NCBI GenBank assembly: GCA_030374805.1 | Contig: JARGSG010000004.1 | Span: 930,001-994,000, forward strand | DNA: 64,000 bases | Source of the DNA: Gracilaria gracilis | Lineage: Eukaryota; Rhodophyta; Florideophyceae; Gracilariales; Gracilariaceae | Direction of reading: 5' to 3' | The notes under the pieces: model-generated | The model's database searches: none | Told to the model about the DNA's origin: nothing | What the model saw: the letters and a program-made list of their open reading frames with translations, nothing else | Program-made: the position numbers and the translations under genes | In this document: piece by piece, positions 46,921 through 58,990 of the stretch | How positions within the stretch are numbered: position 1 is the first letter of the stretch | Layout: each line of letters starts with the position of its first letter

Positions 46921-48095
46921 TTGACAATGTCTACGGAAATGGTTTTCAGTCATCACTCAGAGAGTAAGATTGGATGTTTTCGGGAGTTGCCGAAATTAAT
47001 CGCAACTATGAGTTCAATACATTATGAGGGTTTCTTCTCTTCTTGAGCAAAACGAAAGCAAAAAAAAGACGACGAGATAAGTGGCGTGCCACACTTTAGA
47101 TTTAGTGTTTACAACCTTTCACACCCCAAAGTTTGGAAGCTGGGCGGAAAATCCACAGTTTTCCTCCACACTGTTTGAATTGCTTTCCTGTGTAAGAGGC
47201 TTACAGTAGTATCAATTCAGAGTTTAGGCGATCTACTGTACGGAGTAGAGAAAGGGGTAGAGTAGCGAAGGCGAGAACTGCAACAAACACTGGGACACCA
47301 ATTAATTTCAAGCACGCTCCCGATTCTTCGGCCGCCCCTCCGCCAATCCAACGACTTAGAACTGCCAATGATGCCCCATTGCTTGCTTTACCTATTCAAC
47401 CTAGTATCAGAAATCCAGTTGGTGTGAGAAAAAAGACGGTGCCGCCAACAACTTCACTTGGAAGCTGGAGTGCACAGCCAAAAGTTGCGTTTACCACGAC
47501 CGAAGCAAGAAATTGTCGCGCATCCTCTCCTGCTATTAAAATATGTCGAGGAATGCATTGTATTACTTTCATTAAGCGGTAAAACGCAATGTATCTCTAT
47601 AATAGCCCTTACATCCGGACGTAGAACGAGTTTTGACGCAATTATAAAGTCTTAAATGGGGAGAAACTAGAACCTTAGGCTTTTTCTGGATTGTGACAAA
47701 AACCTTACCGACACTACTCGCAATTAAAACTCACAAAGTTTCCAAAAACTTGCAATCTTTCAAGTTGAGAAAGCGAATCACTCGGATGAGCTCTTAACGC
47801 TTATTAAAATGTGACAGGAGAGGATATAAATTGTGAACATGATTGGATGTCAGCTGTAACGCTTGGTTGTCAGCTTGCCAAGTGTTTGACTTGCGTATTT
47901 CTACCATGGTAGACATACGAACGTTGTATTCAAGCACATAAATGATACGATCCTGCACACGTGTTCGTGTTGTTGCGCAAATGCATTAGTCAACTCAATT
48001 TTTGAATCTTTTCCTTTGAAAACTATTCGCTACTGCTTATGTCTACTTCAGTTGACCTAAATAGTTTTTAGTACTGAAAGGATCAGTAGTTGTAG
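46921..48095. other. No gene seen
   Basis: AT-rich sequence with short frames only (for example 47,379-47,582). I see nothing I can support. Confidence 0.35.
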
Positions 48096-48290
48096 CGCTG
48101 TGAGCTGCAGCTTTCAGCCACAAGAGAGACACGATAGCACATCCAGCGGTGTGGCTCAGGTTCATCAAACTGGAAGCGGCCATAGCTCAGTCGGTGACCG
48201 CCTTCGTGATGCTGTTTGTGTGTGCTGGAGTTCATGGTTCGAACCCCGGTCCTGCCATCCTTTCTACACAGTTCATTACAATTGGTCATA
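48096..48290 (+). repeat. tRNA-derived SINE-like repeat, copy 1
   Basis: The repeat contains an A-box-like TAGCTCAGTCGG (48,184-48,195) and a near-perfect B box GGTTCGAACCC (48,236-48,246), about 40 nt apart, as in a pol III internal promoter. The shared unit extends about 90 nt upstream of the A box (AGCTGCAGCT, then GCGGTGTGGCTC). It matches 48,975-49,166. The flanks cannot form a proper tRNA acceptor stem, so this is a tRNA-related SINE-like element rather than a tRNA gene. Confidence 0.65.
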
Positions 48291-48850
48291 CTGGTTTCAT
48301 GGCATCCTTCTTCATAATGCCACCATCTCAGGCCTTCTCGATGGAATCAGGTTACTCTTCCTCATTTGCACACAGTACTGCATCAAACTACATCCAAAGA
48401 AGATCATTCTATTTGCCAAATCGATCCGTTTGTGTGGCGGCGTTGTCTCCGCGGATGGAATACGGTACGATCCACGCCAAATTGATGGTTTCGTTCAAAT
48501 CGAACTGCCTACGACTGGCGCACACTTGCAGCAATATTTGTGTGCAATGCAATGGGTGAAATACGCCATCCTAGACTTCAACAAGCTCATTTCCCCGCCA
48601 AATGAGTTGATGGTACTTTCCTAACATGGCGCTGGAAACTAACCGAGCGTGCTTTTGGCGCCGTTCAACACCAAGCCCTAGACAAGGACCCAAAGGAAAC
48701 CGAAGTACTCGAGCATTCCAAGCGCACTCTAGCCCACTTTGTGAAACTCGCCCATAGAGACGAAAAAAAGCGCCTCTGCAAGTACATGGAGGCCTTTGAC
48801 ACAAACTAATCTGGCATCGTAACTGAAGTCCCCCTACCGCCGCTCAGGGT
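48291..48850 (+). mobile_element. Ty3/Gypsy fossil (RT end and RNase H start)
   Basis: Just after the first SINE-like copy, the plus strand encodes the end of a Gypsy reverse transcriptase (about 48,370-48,610; CIKLHPKKIILFAKSIRLCG, AHLQQYLCAMQWVKYAILDF). The connection/RNase H start follows (about 48,640-48,820; RDEKKRLCKYMEAFDTN). No LTRs are visible. It is a short, broken, old fragment with a few interruptions. It is bracketed by two direct copies of the SINE-like repeat. Confidence 0.65.
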
Positions 48851-48974
48851 GTGGTGACCCCAAGACACAGCGCTGGATGTGTTATCGTGGCCTACTTGGG
48901 GCTCACAGCTGCCCCTAACAGCGCCACACTGCCCATAATGACAATTCGAGATGTCGATGAATCATGGAGGGCAG

Positions 48975-49166
48975 TGTGGCACTCTCAGCTGCAGCTGTAA
49001 CCCGCAAAGAGCCACGATAATACCTCCGGCGGTGTGGCTCGGGATCGCAACACTGTGAGCGGCCATAGCCCAGTCGGTAACCACCTTCATGTGCTTTTTG
49101 TGTGGCCCAGGGTTCGTGGCTTGGACCCCAGTTCTGCCTCCCTTTCTACCCAGTTCTCCACAATAG
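48975..49166 (+). repeat. tRNA-derived SINE-like repeat, copy 2
   Basis: This is a direct copy of 48,096-48,290. It has AGCTGCAGCTGTAACCCGCA at the left end, GCGGTGTGGCTCGGG in the middle and an A box TAGCCCAGTCGG at 49,066-49,077. The B box is degraded (the region around 49,108-49,126 reads GGTTCGTGGCTTGGACCCC). The two copies end at a similar TTCTAC.CAGTTC string. The clear divergence between them suggests old insertions. Confidence 0.6.
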
Positions 49167-49860
49167 AATACTATAGATCTTCACAAAAAACTTCGGACTA
49201 TGATAAGATCTTGTATGTCCCTAGAAACCATTACAATGATGAAATTGATATGCGTATGCCTAATTCATTTGAAATTTAAAACGATAACAAATCATACTCA
49301 CACCTATAATGTTGCGTATATAGAGAGCAGCCGTAAAAATACAAATCTTTCTCACAACTTACGCCGAAAATGGTTTTATTGATGGTCTCTTCATCCGACC
49401 CTAGTTCACAAAGTTTGTGATTAGATATTTCGTAAAACTATCAAGTAGTTCGGCAAAAGTCTGTATTTGGGCAAATACACGCCAGCTCATGTCGTCGGCG
49501 TTATTTACGAAAGTCATAATAATAATGCATTTGGACTAATAAATAAGAAATATGGTTAGAAGGAACATTATACTTGATTTTAAAGAAATATTGGCGTTTT
49601 TGACTACTAATGAGGTAATGCGTAAGAACAAATAATTTTTGTCTTCGAAAAATTTCCTCAAAATTGTTTCTTTGCTTTTGCTTCACTCGAAAATTAAGGT
49701 CTTCAAGTCTTTGGTAAACTATATCGTTCAGACAAACCCTCAGTATTTAATGAAGAATTCAATAAAACCAAATGAAGAGCAAAGATGAAACGCATCAGAG
49801 ATGAAACGCACATGTGTACTTTATTTCAATAGAACGACCCTAATTCATATCACGGAAACA
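49167..49860. other. No gene seen, AT-rich
   Basis: AT-rich sequence with only short frames. It may be the 3' flank of the DDE_Tnp_4 element on the minus strand. Confidence 0.35.
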
Positions 49861-49867
49861 GCAGTAA

Positions 49868-51361
49868 TTACTTAGAAGGCATTAGATTTCCCACAGAGAT
49901 CATCATTTTCCACAAGTCCAATCCTATATCTGGATTTATAGTATTCTCGTCTGAGCCTATATCGCGTAGGTCTGCGGCCATACGACGCAGTAGTTTTTCT
50001 CGGTATCGCTTCTGTGCAAGTTTACGCTTTTTTGTAATCTTCTCACCAAAAAACTCTGTTACGAATCTGATTGAAATGCTCTCTGTCTTCTGCACGCAGT
50101 GGATGCCATGAAATGTGTTGATTACTTAGAGGTGCGTAACACATAAAACATCGTCGCAAAAATTCTCTCTCCACTTGTACTTATATCCTACAGTGATTCA
50201 AAATTTTGTAAGCCTCCCAAAAACATTTTCACGATAATACGGTCTGACGAAATTTTCCTATTTCGGTCAACATCAGGTGCATTTAATAAAAACCTTTTGC
50301 TGGGACTCTTCTTTGGGTGAGTTGATCTCAAATATTCATGTCCCGGCTGGTTGGTTTTTTTCAATAGAATCCCCCAAAAGTTATGTATACTTGTCTAAAT
50401 TATTTCCCACCTTAGAAAAATAATTCAAATTTTCATTTTTCTTTTTGTTCAATTCGGGTTTATGTGTTTCTACGTTTGAATAAAGCATAACAATTTCGGC
50501 CTTAGCACCATATTCATGGTTTCTACAATTAATTACCAGTCCATTCGGTAATGCAGAACCTTCTGTTTTAAAACCATGTAATTTGTTTTTGCCGCTGTAA
50601 TATATTTTCACTTTTTCCATTCCTCCACCTTGTGGATAAGACTGTTGAAAAATAATGTCGGTAGCACACCGGCAGAATTTAAAATTCTTGCATGCCAAAC
50701 TATTCCGTAACATAATTTTCATAGGCCTGTGCCGGTCATTTTGGTAGAAGTATTTGTTACAAACTTCTAAAAAAATACATGATATAAATTTAAAATGTCA
50801 TTCGCTCAAAAGTGTTACCATTAGTTTTAAAGAGATGCCAATAAACTCCTCTGTCCCATTATCCTTGAGGGTGGCCATGGTCATTAGCAGATCCTTTTTT
50901 TCGTATTCGAAACGACGACCATCACCAATAATCCGTCCCGAGCCGATAATGGAAGACAAGAAATTCCGTAATATGTTGAATTCTTTGGGAGAAGAATTGG
51001 TTAAGGGCAGTATGGTTTCGGATCCCTTTTGAAAATGAAAAGAATTGTGGAAAGGACTCTTCGTGTCGGATTCTTCCTCTGAATCTTCTTGAATTTTCAT
51101 TTTGGAGTATTGATTTAATTCTGCTTCGCGAGATAATTGTTCTTCACGGAGATTCTCAATCACTTTTCCGGCATAAGATTGTAGAAATTGAGCTTTTATG
51201 AAACATTTAGGTTGGAACGGAAGGGAATGAAATTGGATCTGGTTGAAGAAGATGTAGGGTATGCACTTCGAACTAGATTCTACGTAGTTTAACGCTTTTA
51301 TAGCCTGTCTATAGTTCGTTTCTAATAAACTTTGTTGAAGTGCTGCTGTCCAGTCTTTCAT
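49868..51361 (-). mobile_element. DDE_Tnp_4-type transposase remnant
   Basis: The N-terminal frame (51,361-50,798) ends in a helix-turn-helix-like block (GSGRIIGDGRR, then KKDLLMTMATLKDNGTEEFI). After one TGA (50,798) the same phase continues to 50,381 with CATDIIFQQSYPQGGGMEKV, IYYSGKNKLHGFKTEGSALP and NGL. This is the DDE_Tnp_4 core: the first Asp is at about 50,658, followed by the 'YSGKHKLYG.KTE..VLPNG' signature. Degraded C-terminal pieces reach about 49,870 (LRAEDREHFNQIRNRV, then KKRKLAQKRYREKLLRRM). Many stops occur after 50,381, so it is dead. The base composition is AT-rich, unlike the Plavaka element next to it. Confidence 0.68.
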
Positions 51362-52334
51362 TCATAGCATCTTCTTTTTCAACAATATACATACTGAGTT
51401 CATCTAAAATCGTCGATATGTATATACCCTTGACAATGTAGCACCACCCCTGGTAATTTTAACAACCATTCTGTTTTGAGATTTGTTGTCAGTTGGAAGG
51501 AAGGCCTCATTCTGTGCCAGTTTTTTCTCTGTAGTGGTTCTGTGTCATCTTTCGTTTTCCTAGTGTTTTTTTCCCAATTTTCGGTAAACGACTGAGAATC
51601 TGGTTGTAAAAATATCCGTCTTCAGCTCGGAACTTTTGTCAAATTATATATCCGTTCGTTAATGATGAAGACAGCAGAAGTATTTTGTTATAATATTTCT
51701 CTTCCCATTTGTATTTAGACCCCAAGACATTTCACAGCTTCGTCAAACGGCCTAAATAATTTTCGGCTTTAACCCTATCCGAAGCAATAGTTTTATTTCT
51801 TTCCTCATCACTTATTGCAAAAAAAAACAGACCACGGTTTTTTCTTTAAATGAACTACTCTAGTGTTCTCTTGGAAACTTTAATAACCTCGTCGAAGTTA
51901 TCGGAATGCTAGTTTGGCGGTCAAAAATGACCGAATTAAAACGAACGAAAAACCGGTGAATTTATCCAAAATTTGGAAGTGCTAATTTCCGAAAATATTT
52001 CAACCTTTCCACTTGTGCTAGTTTTTCTCGAAAGAATTATTCCAAATTGTTTCCATCTTTGCTAGTTTGGATGGAAGGGAAACTAGCATACTTCTTTCGT
52101 TTATGGTAGTTTCGCAGCACAATATAAGTGTGTTAGTGTCACCTACGTTCATGTATACGGCGGCAAATAGCGAGATAGACACTTAAATAGAAACTTAAAT
52201 AGCTGTTTATCGAATAGGAATAGGAGTATACAAATAGATCGAATACCTTTTCAGTTTGTGGAGATCGGTTCACTAGTCAACACCTTTCACATCAGGCATT
52301 CGTTTACTAAATATATGAAACGCCTTCGAATCAC
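51362..52334. other. AT-rich region with CTAG motif cluster
   Basis: No gene. Between 51,909 and 52,095 the motif GCTAGTTT (or its complement AACTAGC) occurs at least four times, just upstream of the Plavaka-like transposase. Short repeated subterminal motifs are known in the CACTA/CMC superfamily, so this may be the element's left subterminal region. I could not find terminal inverted repeats by eye. Confidence 0.35.
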
Positions 52335-55300
52335 GTGCAATCATCCCCACCACTCTGTCCCACCGTCCGTGCGCCATATTACGCTCCCCGCTACGTACCC
52401 CCAATCCTCTCCAACACCCCCCCAACCTTCCCCGCCATGCCCAACTGCTGCTTTGAAGGCTCCTTTTTCTTCGCCCGCACCATCCCCGCCATCCAAAGGC
52501 ACCAGAAGAGATGCCCCAATCGCCTCAACCCAAACAAGCGTTTCCTCTCCCCAGGCGGAGACCTCCCCCACTTCTCCCCACGCATCAAGCGTCACAAGTC
52601 TACCCCCCACCTGCATACACCTCCCCCTCCCACAAACCGCCCTTCCGACAACGTCAAATCGCAGACGACGACTCCTACCGCCACCAGCAACTCTCGCTTT
52701 CCCTCCACACTCAGGACGCCTAACACATCGCCACCACCCCCGTCTGCTCCATCTCCCCCTCCCCTACTCCCCCTCCTCCCCTTTCCTTCCCCCTCCTCAA
52801 AAACCCCCACCTCGAACGCATGGTCCTCTACATCTCTTCCATCGCCTCCTCCCTCGGCCTCCGAAAGGCTGACGAACTCATCTCCCTCCTCCACGACCCC
52901 GCCTTCTCCAAATCCACCTTCCACAACGCCATCTCCTCCGCCTCCCAGTTTCTCAAACTTCAAACAGACGTCTTCAAACACCGATTCAGCAACATCGGCT
53001 TCGCTCCCACCACCCTCTCCGACCCACAGCAGCTCTTCTCCACCACCATCTTCCGAAAGGACCCCATCCAGGTCCTCAAACAACAACTCGCCCTCGCACA
53101 CTTCCACAACACCTTCTTCCACCCCGTCTCCCACAAAACACCTTCCGGCTCTCCCGCTTTCGCCCACCCCATGGCCTCCACCCTTGGAAAAGAAGTAGTC
53201 CCCGCCCTCAAAGCCGCAATCATGCACTCCTCCAACGACTCCTGCATCTGGCACACCCCCGACTCCACCGGTATCGACTCCTTCATCGGCTTGGTCCAAA
53301 TCTACTCCGACAAGTTCTCCACCTCCCTCAAATCCTCTTCCATCACCTCCTACCCTCTTCACATCACCCTTCTCAACTTCTCCGATGCCTTCCGTCGCAA
53401 GTGCATCACCTAACACCTCGAGACTTGCCAACCTCCTTACTCCCAACCAACCCCTCCCAAGACCACAAATCCATCCCTCAAACCTCCTCTCACATCCCCC
53501 GCCACACCAAAATGGAACTCATTCAGCTCGCCATCTCCAACCTCTTCGGCCCCCTCCTCTCCTCCGGTCTCAACGGCTTCCCCTTCCGTGACGCCCATCG
53601 CTTTCTCCACCACTGTCACCCAATCATCGCCAGCTACTGCGCCGACATCCCCGAAGCAAAAGACATCCTCGCCATCTCCCACGGAACCCGCTCCCAACAC
53701 CCTTGTCGTAGATGCACCGTCTTCCGCACAGACCTCCCCCTACACATTCAATCCCCTTCCCCCTGAACTCAGCACCAAACCCTCTCCGCACGCAAATCAC
53801 ACTCCACTCTCCTCCAACAATCACAATACGCTCTCCTTGCTCGTAAGCCCAGAATCTGAAGCTCTCCACTCCCTTTCCCTCGCAAAGTACTCCTCCCTCT
53901 TCGAATCATACCCTCTTCTCAACATCACCCCACTCCTCTCCCTTTACAACATATTCACCTTCGAACTACTCCACAACTTCGACCTTGGCGTCTCCAAGCT
54001 CATCAAGCTCGCCGCCATCGAGAGACTCCGCTCAGAAGCACTCTTCACCACCCCCCCGTTCCTCCAAGTCCCGTCGCCCCTTCAACTCCGTCCGTACTTC
54101 CATCCTCAAACATTCAAACACCATCCTCTTCGCCATCGAAAAGAACTCCCCCGCAAACGGACTCCACATCGACTTCTCCACTTCCGACAACGGTCAAACT
54201 CTCAACGGTGTCTTCACTACCGACGGCTTGCGTGGTATGCTCGAAGCAAAAGAGTACCGCGCACTCGACATGGTCTTCCCCTTCAACGGTGCCTTCTTCG
54301 ACCGATGCTGTGACGAAGTCAATTCAGCTCCTATCACTTCCGTCTCCTCCAAGTACTCAGACCTCCTCCTCGCCACCATGCGATACAACACCTTCACCGA
54401 ATGGACCGACGCCCACCTCACCGACCTCCACAACCAAATCCGCTCCTTCGAGCGCACAGCCGTACTCGTCCTCAGCCCCCACCACACTTCCAGCCTCAAG
54501 TTCCACCTCCTCGACCACATTGTCGAGGACATTCGCCGCTTCGGAGGCCTCCACTTCAATGATTCCGGCATATTCGAGCACGCCCACACCCTCTTCAAGT
54601 CCCACTACTCCAAAACCTCAAAGCGCAGGTCCACCGCACATCAAGAAACCATTCGTGCCATCCACCGCTCCAACGCCGTCAAGGACTGCAATCCCGTCTC
54701 CACAAACCCTTCCATAACCTCCTCCTCCCCTGGCCTCGCTTCCCCCCTCCAATCCCGAGAACCCGGTTTCGTCCGTGATGGCAAACACATCTCCTTCGCT
54801 GACCTAATCACTGCCCACAAATTCATTCGCTCCAATCCTCACTTCCCTCGCAAATCTCTTCAAGACCTCTTCCCCCCGATACCCTATCCATTCTTGCACA
54901 ATTTGGAAGAGACGCCCTCCCATCCTTCATCACCCTCTCTCTCGAAGTCCTACAACTCACTGACAACTCCCCCGCCCTCCGTCAGGCTCGACTCACCATA
55001 GTCAACTCCGCTTACGTCGTCGGCGGTTACATCCCAACACTCGACAACTACATTGAAGAGCGGAACGAGCTCGCGCCCCAGGATCCTCCAGTCCCTCTCA
55101 TCCAACGAATTTTTGCCACCCCCTCCTTTGGTCCATCCAAGTCCCCAAAGTTCTCCCACGTTCTCGTCGCCGGCTCCACCACTTCCCCTCCACATCCATC
55201 GTCTGGGTCTGCAAACTCATCTCCCTTCTTCGTTTCGCCCTTCCTTCTTCAACTTCTTCTCCTAAGGAGTTCGGCTTCGTCTAGTTCATGGAACTCGTCC

Positions 55301-55630
55301 CACCCAGCGACGACGTCGATCTCACCCTCAACTGCGTTTGCCTCCGATGGACAACAGACGACGAACATAACCACACCATTCACCCAGGTCCCATCTCTAC
55401 CCACTCCACTTCCGATAACGTTTCCCCTTGGTATGGACTCATCCCCTCTTCCTCCATCCTTGGATCCGTTCACGTTCTCCGCCAGAACTACCCCGCTCCT
55501 CCCTTCACTTCTCGTCTATACTGGCGCTTTCACCGATTCTATCTCAATTGGTTCTATTGAGACCCCACCGCCAAGCCTTATTTACCATCCAACACGTAGC
55601 CTCTATTCCCTGTTAGCTTCGGCTTCATAA
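52335..55630 (+). mobile_element. Plavaka-like (CMC superfamily) DNA transposon, longer copy
   Basis: The transposase is spread over several plus-strand frames. It has a Cys/His finger-like start (FARTIPAIQRHQKRCPN at about 52,470), a long Pro/Ser linker, then 52,820-53,413 with FHNTFFHPVS, TGIDSFIGLVQIYSDKFS and YPLHITLLNFSDAFRRK. Next come 53,401-53,766 with YCADIPEAKDILAISHGT and PCRRC, 53,588-54,313 with LLHNFDLGVSKLIKLAAIE, and 53,985-55,001 with LKFHLLDHIVEDIRRFGG. This order ('D.' block, 'YPL.IT..NF...RR', Cys-x2-Cys, 'LH...LGV.K', then 'K.H.+.H+') is that of Plavaka/tnp2-like transposases. At least three phase changes (about 53,780, 54,060 and 54,990) break it. Extreme C-richness creates long antisense frames (such as 53,446-52,592), which I reject. 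A deleted relative is at 1.9-3.3 kb. Confidence 0.72.
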
Positions 55631-55758
55631 GAATTTAAACCCACTTCGTTTCAATTGGAAGGAGTGAAGATACGCATGACATGAGAAAGAAGAAGCATCT
55701 CTTCCCCATCCCACACATACGTCCACCCCTTCCCCCCCCACTGCACCTCACCCTACCC

Positions 55759-58468
55759 TTAGTAGCCCGCCTCTTCCCTACCATCAACACCTGTCCCTTC
55801 CCTGCGTTCCGCCCGGTGTGCCACCAACCGCCCGAAACTCGCGTCCTCCGGTCGACAGGCCGCTATGTAACAATCAAGAACTGCACCTAGTCTTCGTGTT
55901 AGTTTTGCCATAAAATAGTCCTCCCTCACAGCTAGGTATATCTTCTCCCTCGATGGTACCCGCAGCCCAACTGTCGCAGTCCTCCCAGAGTTTCCCGACA
56001 CACACCTCGGATCTCCATCCACAAACCCATCGTTCTCAAACTCCTCGGCATGCTCCTCCTGTAGCGATTGCCAGGCTACCCACAGTATTCCTTCAACAGC
56101 CCCAGGTAGATAATTCCCATACAAAGTAGAGAACAAAAGCCGTTTTTGCCGTCCACGTCCCACAACCTCGTTCATAGTTTTCACCACACAGGCAATCCAG
56201 GCGTCAAGTCTCGCAAGGTGCATCATGGTCTCATCCACGTACTGCCCCCCACCGTTACTTTGCCTCTCCACTGCGTATCCCATTTACTCCTCCAACACTG
56301 CCACCACCATCCCATTCTTGGAGTACATATCTTCATCATCAACCTCCCATGGTGGCCCAACCGCACGAGACCCGGAATACGCAAGGTCTTCGAATCGGCT
56401 CGTTCTTCACGCACACAACTCATTCCCACCGCCTTCCTCCCTTCCCATCAGCTTCTCGCGCGCCTCCTCCATCTGCTGCTTTAGCTCTTCCCATAACTCA
56501 GTCCCCTCAGTAGATTTCGCACGTTTCGCAATCAAATCATATCCAAGGATGGAGAATAACTTGTCCCGAGCCGCCCGCTTCCGCACCCCAATCACATCGC
56601 TTAATGTCTGCTTCATCCGCTCTCTCAGACACTTGTCCGTACTCACATTATACACAAACTCCTGTTTCCTTTCCGCTTCTTGTATCGTCTCCCAAGTATC
56701 TCCCATTATTTCCGTCCCCACCACATACTTCAACAGCACATCACTTCCTCCCTCCGTTGATGGCGTATACGCCCCCATCTCATATGCCACTTGATACGGG
56801 CACCGAGGTACCATCTCCTTCTCCCCAACCACAAATATGCTGCCCTCCCTACTTTCTCCCACCGTCTCACTCCTGTTCTTCCAGCTCCTACCAACGTTCT
56901 CCGTGTCAAAACAGAGTTCTGACGCCTCCAACTCCGCATAGTGGATAATCTTATCATATACAGCCCTTGCAAATCCGTAAAAACATTCTGGCACCTCTAT
57001 ATCATGTTTACGACGCCCCTTCAGTTCCTTCCCACACCCTCTTCGCTTTCTACCCTTCACAGCTTCTCTTAAACTTTCAATCAACACATTTTGCTGCTTC
57101 AGCTCTTCCTACATCCGTTCCAATTCTTTCTGCGTGCGCTTCAAACTCAGCATCATGGTAAAGTGATCCTCCTTCATATTTCCCAGCTTCCGTTTCCACG
57201 AATTCACCCTCTCAACCAGTGCAGACCTTGGCCACACGTGTATGTTCTCTTCATTTCCTTCTACTGTTCCGGTAGTTCCCATTTTCCTTGCTCCGTTCCT
57301 CTCTCCACGATCCCCAGAATCGTCGACTCCTGCTTCATGCACATCGTCCTCAATCCGAACGGCATTATGCCTAACACGTATTCCTTCAGGCGTTCGCACC
57401 GCGGTTTCCACCAAGTTCCCTCCAGTTCTATGCCTGTTTCCGACAACGAAATCTTCTCCTTCGAATACCCTCCCATCCACTGGTATATTGTCTCTCACAT
57501 TCTCAATCACTGATCCACCACTGCGTCCTTCAACTCTCCCGGGCAAATTGTCTCGGAGCCATTCCATCCTCTCCACATTGGCGTGGCTCCCCATTCCATC
57601 GCCCATACGCCCAATTCGCCTCCCACTGTCCTCTGCGTTTCCATGCTCCGTCCTATGCCTCATACCCCACTTCCTCTTCCTCCCGCATCGCAGTATGTCG
57701 CGGTGCACCATTTTTTTCTCTGCCCACCATTCGATTCCTCCTAACATCAACCACAACCTCCATTCCCTCGTTCCTTGCCTCCTGAACGCCTCCTCCTACT
57801 TCTATTTCGCAACCCCTCCCCTCCCGAACGCCAACCCCAGCCACTCTCTCTCCCTCCTTCTCTCGAATACCACGGCTAACTATCCCACTAGTACTTCTTG
57901 CTTTCGTTTTTCCCTCCTCCCCACTGCGACACTCCCTCCCCTTCTCTATGACATCTCCACACTCGCTTTCTTCTACAACTTGCGTGGAGTCATCGCCCCT
58001 TCGCCGCCCGTCTCTCTCCCTACCGCCCCGCGCATCATCCCCCTGCCTTCCTCCCATCCCTCCCCTGCTTTCTCCTCCTCCATTTCCTATCTCATGTGGA
58101 AGCGGAGTAGTTTGTGTTACCAAAGCACTTACCGTTTGCTCGGTTCGCTGGGTTCGCTCCGTTTGCTCGGTGCGCTCAGTTCGCTCGGTTCGCTCAGCTC
58201 GCTCGGATCGCTCCAAAGGTCGGCTTCGATCACGTCTCCCCGTGTTCTTCCTACCTTTCCCACGTAATCCGCTTCGAAGAGGGCGCGAAGTACGCCCAAC
58301 ACTGCCCTCGCCATTTTCCACATCGCCGCTTCGAGGCGCACGCGTAGTACTACCCAAGCCATCCTCGCGACTCCGACCTACCACCTCTGCACGCGTTCGC
58401 CCTTTTGACGTGCGCCCGCTTACATCCTCCGCATTCGCATTCGCACTTCTCGTTTTACGTTTACCCAT
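55759..58468 (-). pseudogene. Coiled-coil/basic protein gene downstream of the methyltransferase-SET gene
   Basis: The start is taken at 58,468 (MGKRKTRSANANAEDVSGRT). The first third is Arg/Gly/Glu-rich with an imperfect 3-residue repeat (ERAERTERTERTEQTERT; a 9-nt unit at about 58,137-58,215). The phase changes once near 57,700. One phase then runs to 55,759, interrupted by TAG (57,109), TGA (56,407) and TAA (56,284). Around the TAG the sequence is a coiled coil (LKRTQKELERM, then EELKQQNVLIESLREAVK), so Gln (CAG) probably stood there. Later segments include YDLIAKRAKSTEGTELWEEL and a helical C-terminus (DAWIACVVKTMNEVVGRG). I recognise no family. It follows the methyltransferase-SET gene by about 520 bases on the same strand and may be part of the same element. 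Confidence 0.5.
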
Positions 58469-58990
58469 ATGGAATCCGACGACGACGATGCGTCCGGCGG
58501 TGCGCTCTAGATGTTGTCGCCGCTCGCCGCAAGACGTGTTCGCCGCTCGACGTGATCGCAGGTCCCCCGTGAAACGCACACCTCCACTCGACGTGTGGTA
58601 GAAATATCGCACCGTTTTAGTACTTTTCGGAATCACTTTCCGAAAATTGGGACGGAAATTTCCCTTCCTGTACGAAACCTCACTGCCAAAAACTGTTACA
58701 CTTTCACATAATATCACATGTACTCCGTATCTTCTATTCTATGTACTTGAACGTCAGCCCACTTCCCCGAATCCTATCCGCATTTTGTTCACGTCACTGG
58801 ATGATAAAAGTGACGACACCCACTCACTTGGGGGAGTTCTCGTCCTCCCCTGTAGAAGACGAGAGTTCGAGAGAAAGCGTAAAAAAATGTACACAATTCG
58901 ATTTAACACATACTACGGTACATCTTTCGGTTCTATAAGTCATAAATCAATTGAGCTCTAGTCGACTACTATAGGATTCGAAGACGTACT
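58469..58990. other. Intergenic, between two same-strand genes
   Basis: This is the upstream region of the minus-strand coiled-coil gene and the downstream end of the methyltransferase-SET gene. No separate gene or clear terminator signal is visible. Confidence 0.35.

Noticed and set aside
48180-48260. A functional tRNA gene
   Set aside because: The A and B boxes are good, but the acceptor stem does not pair, and the unit is repeated with extra 5' sequence, as in a SINE-like element.
52592-53446. A 284-codon Gly/Val/Glu-rich gene on the minus strand
   Set aside because: It is the antisense of the C-rich Plavaka transposase; the low-complexity composition follows from base bias.
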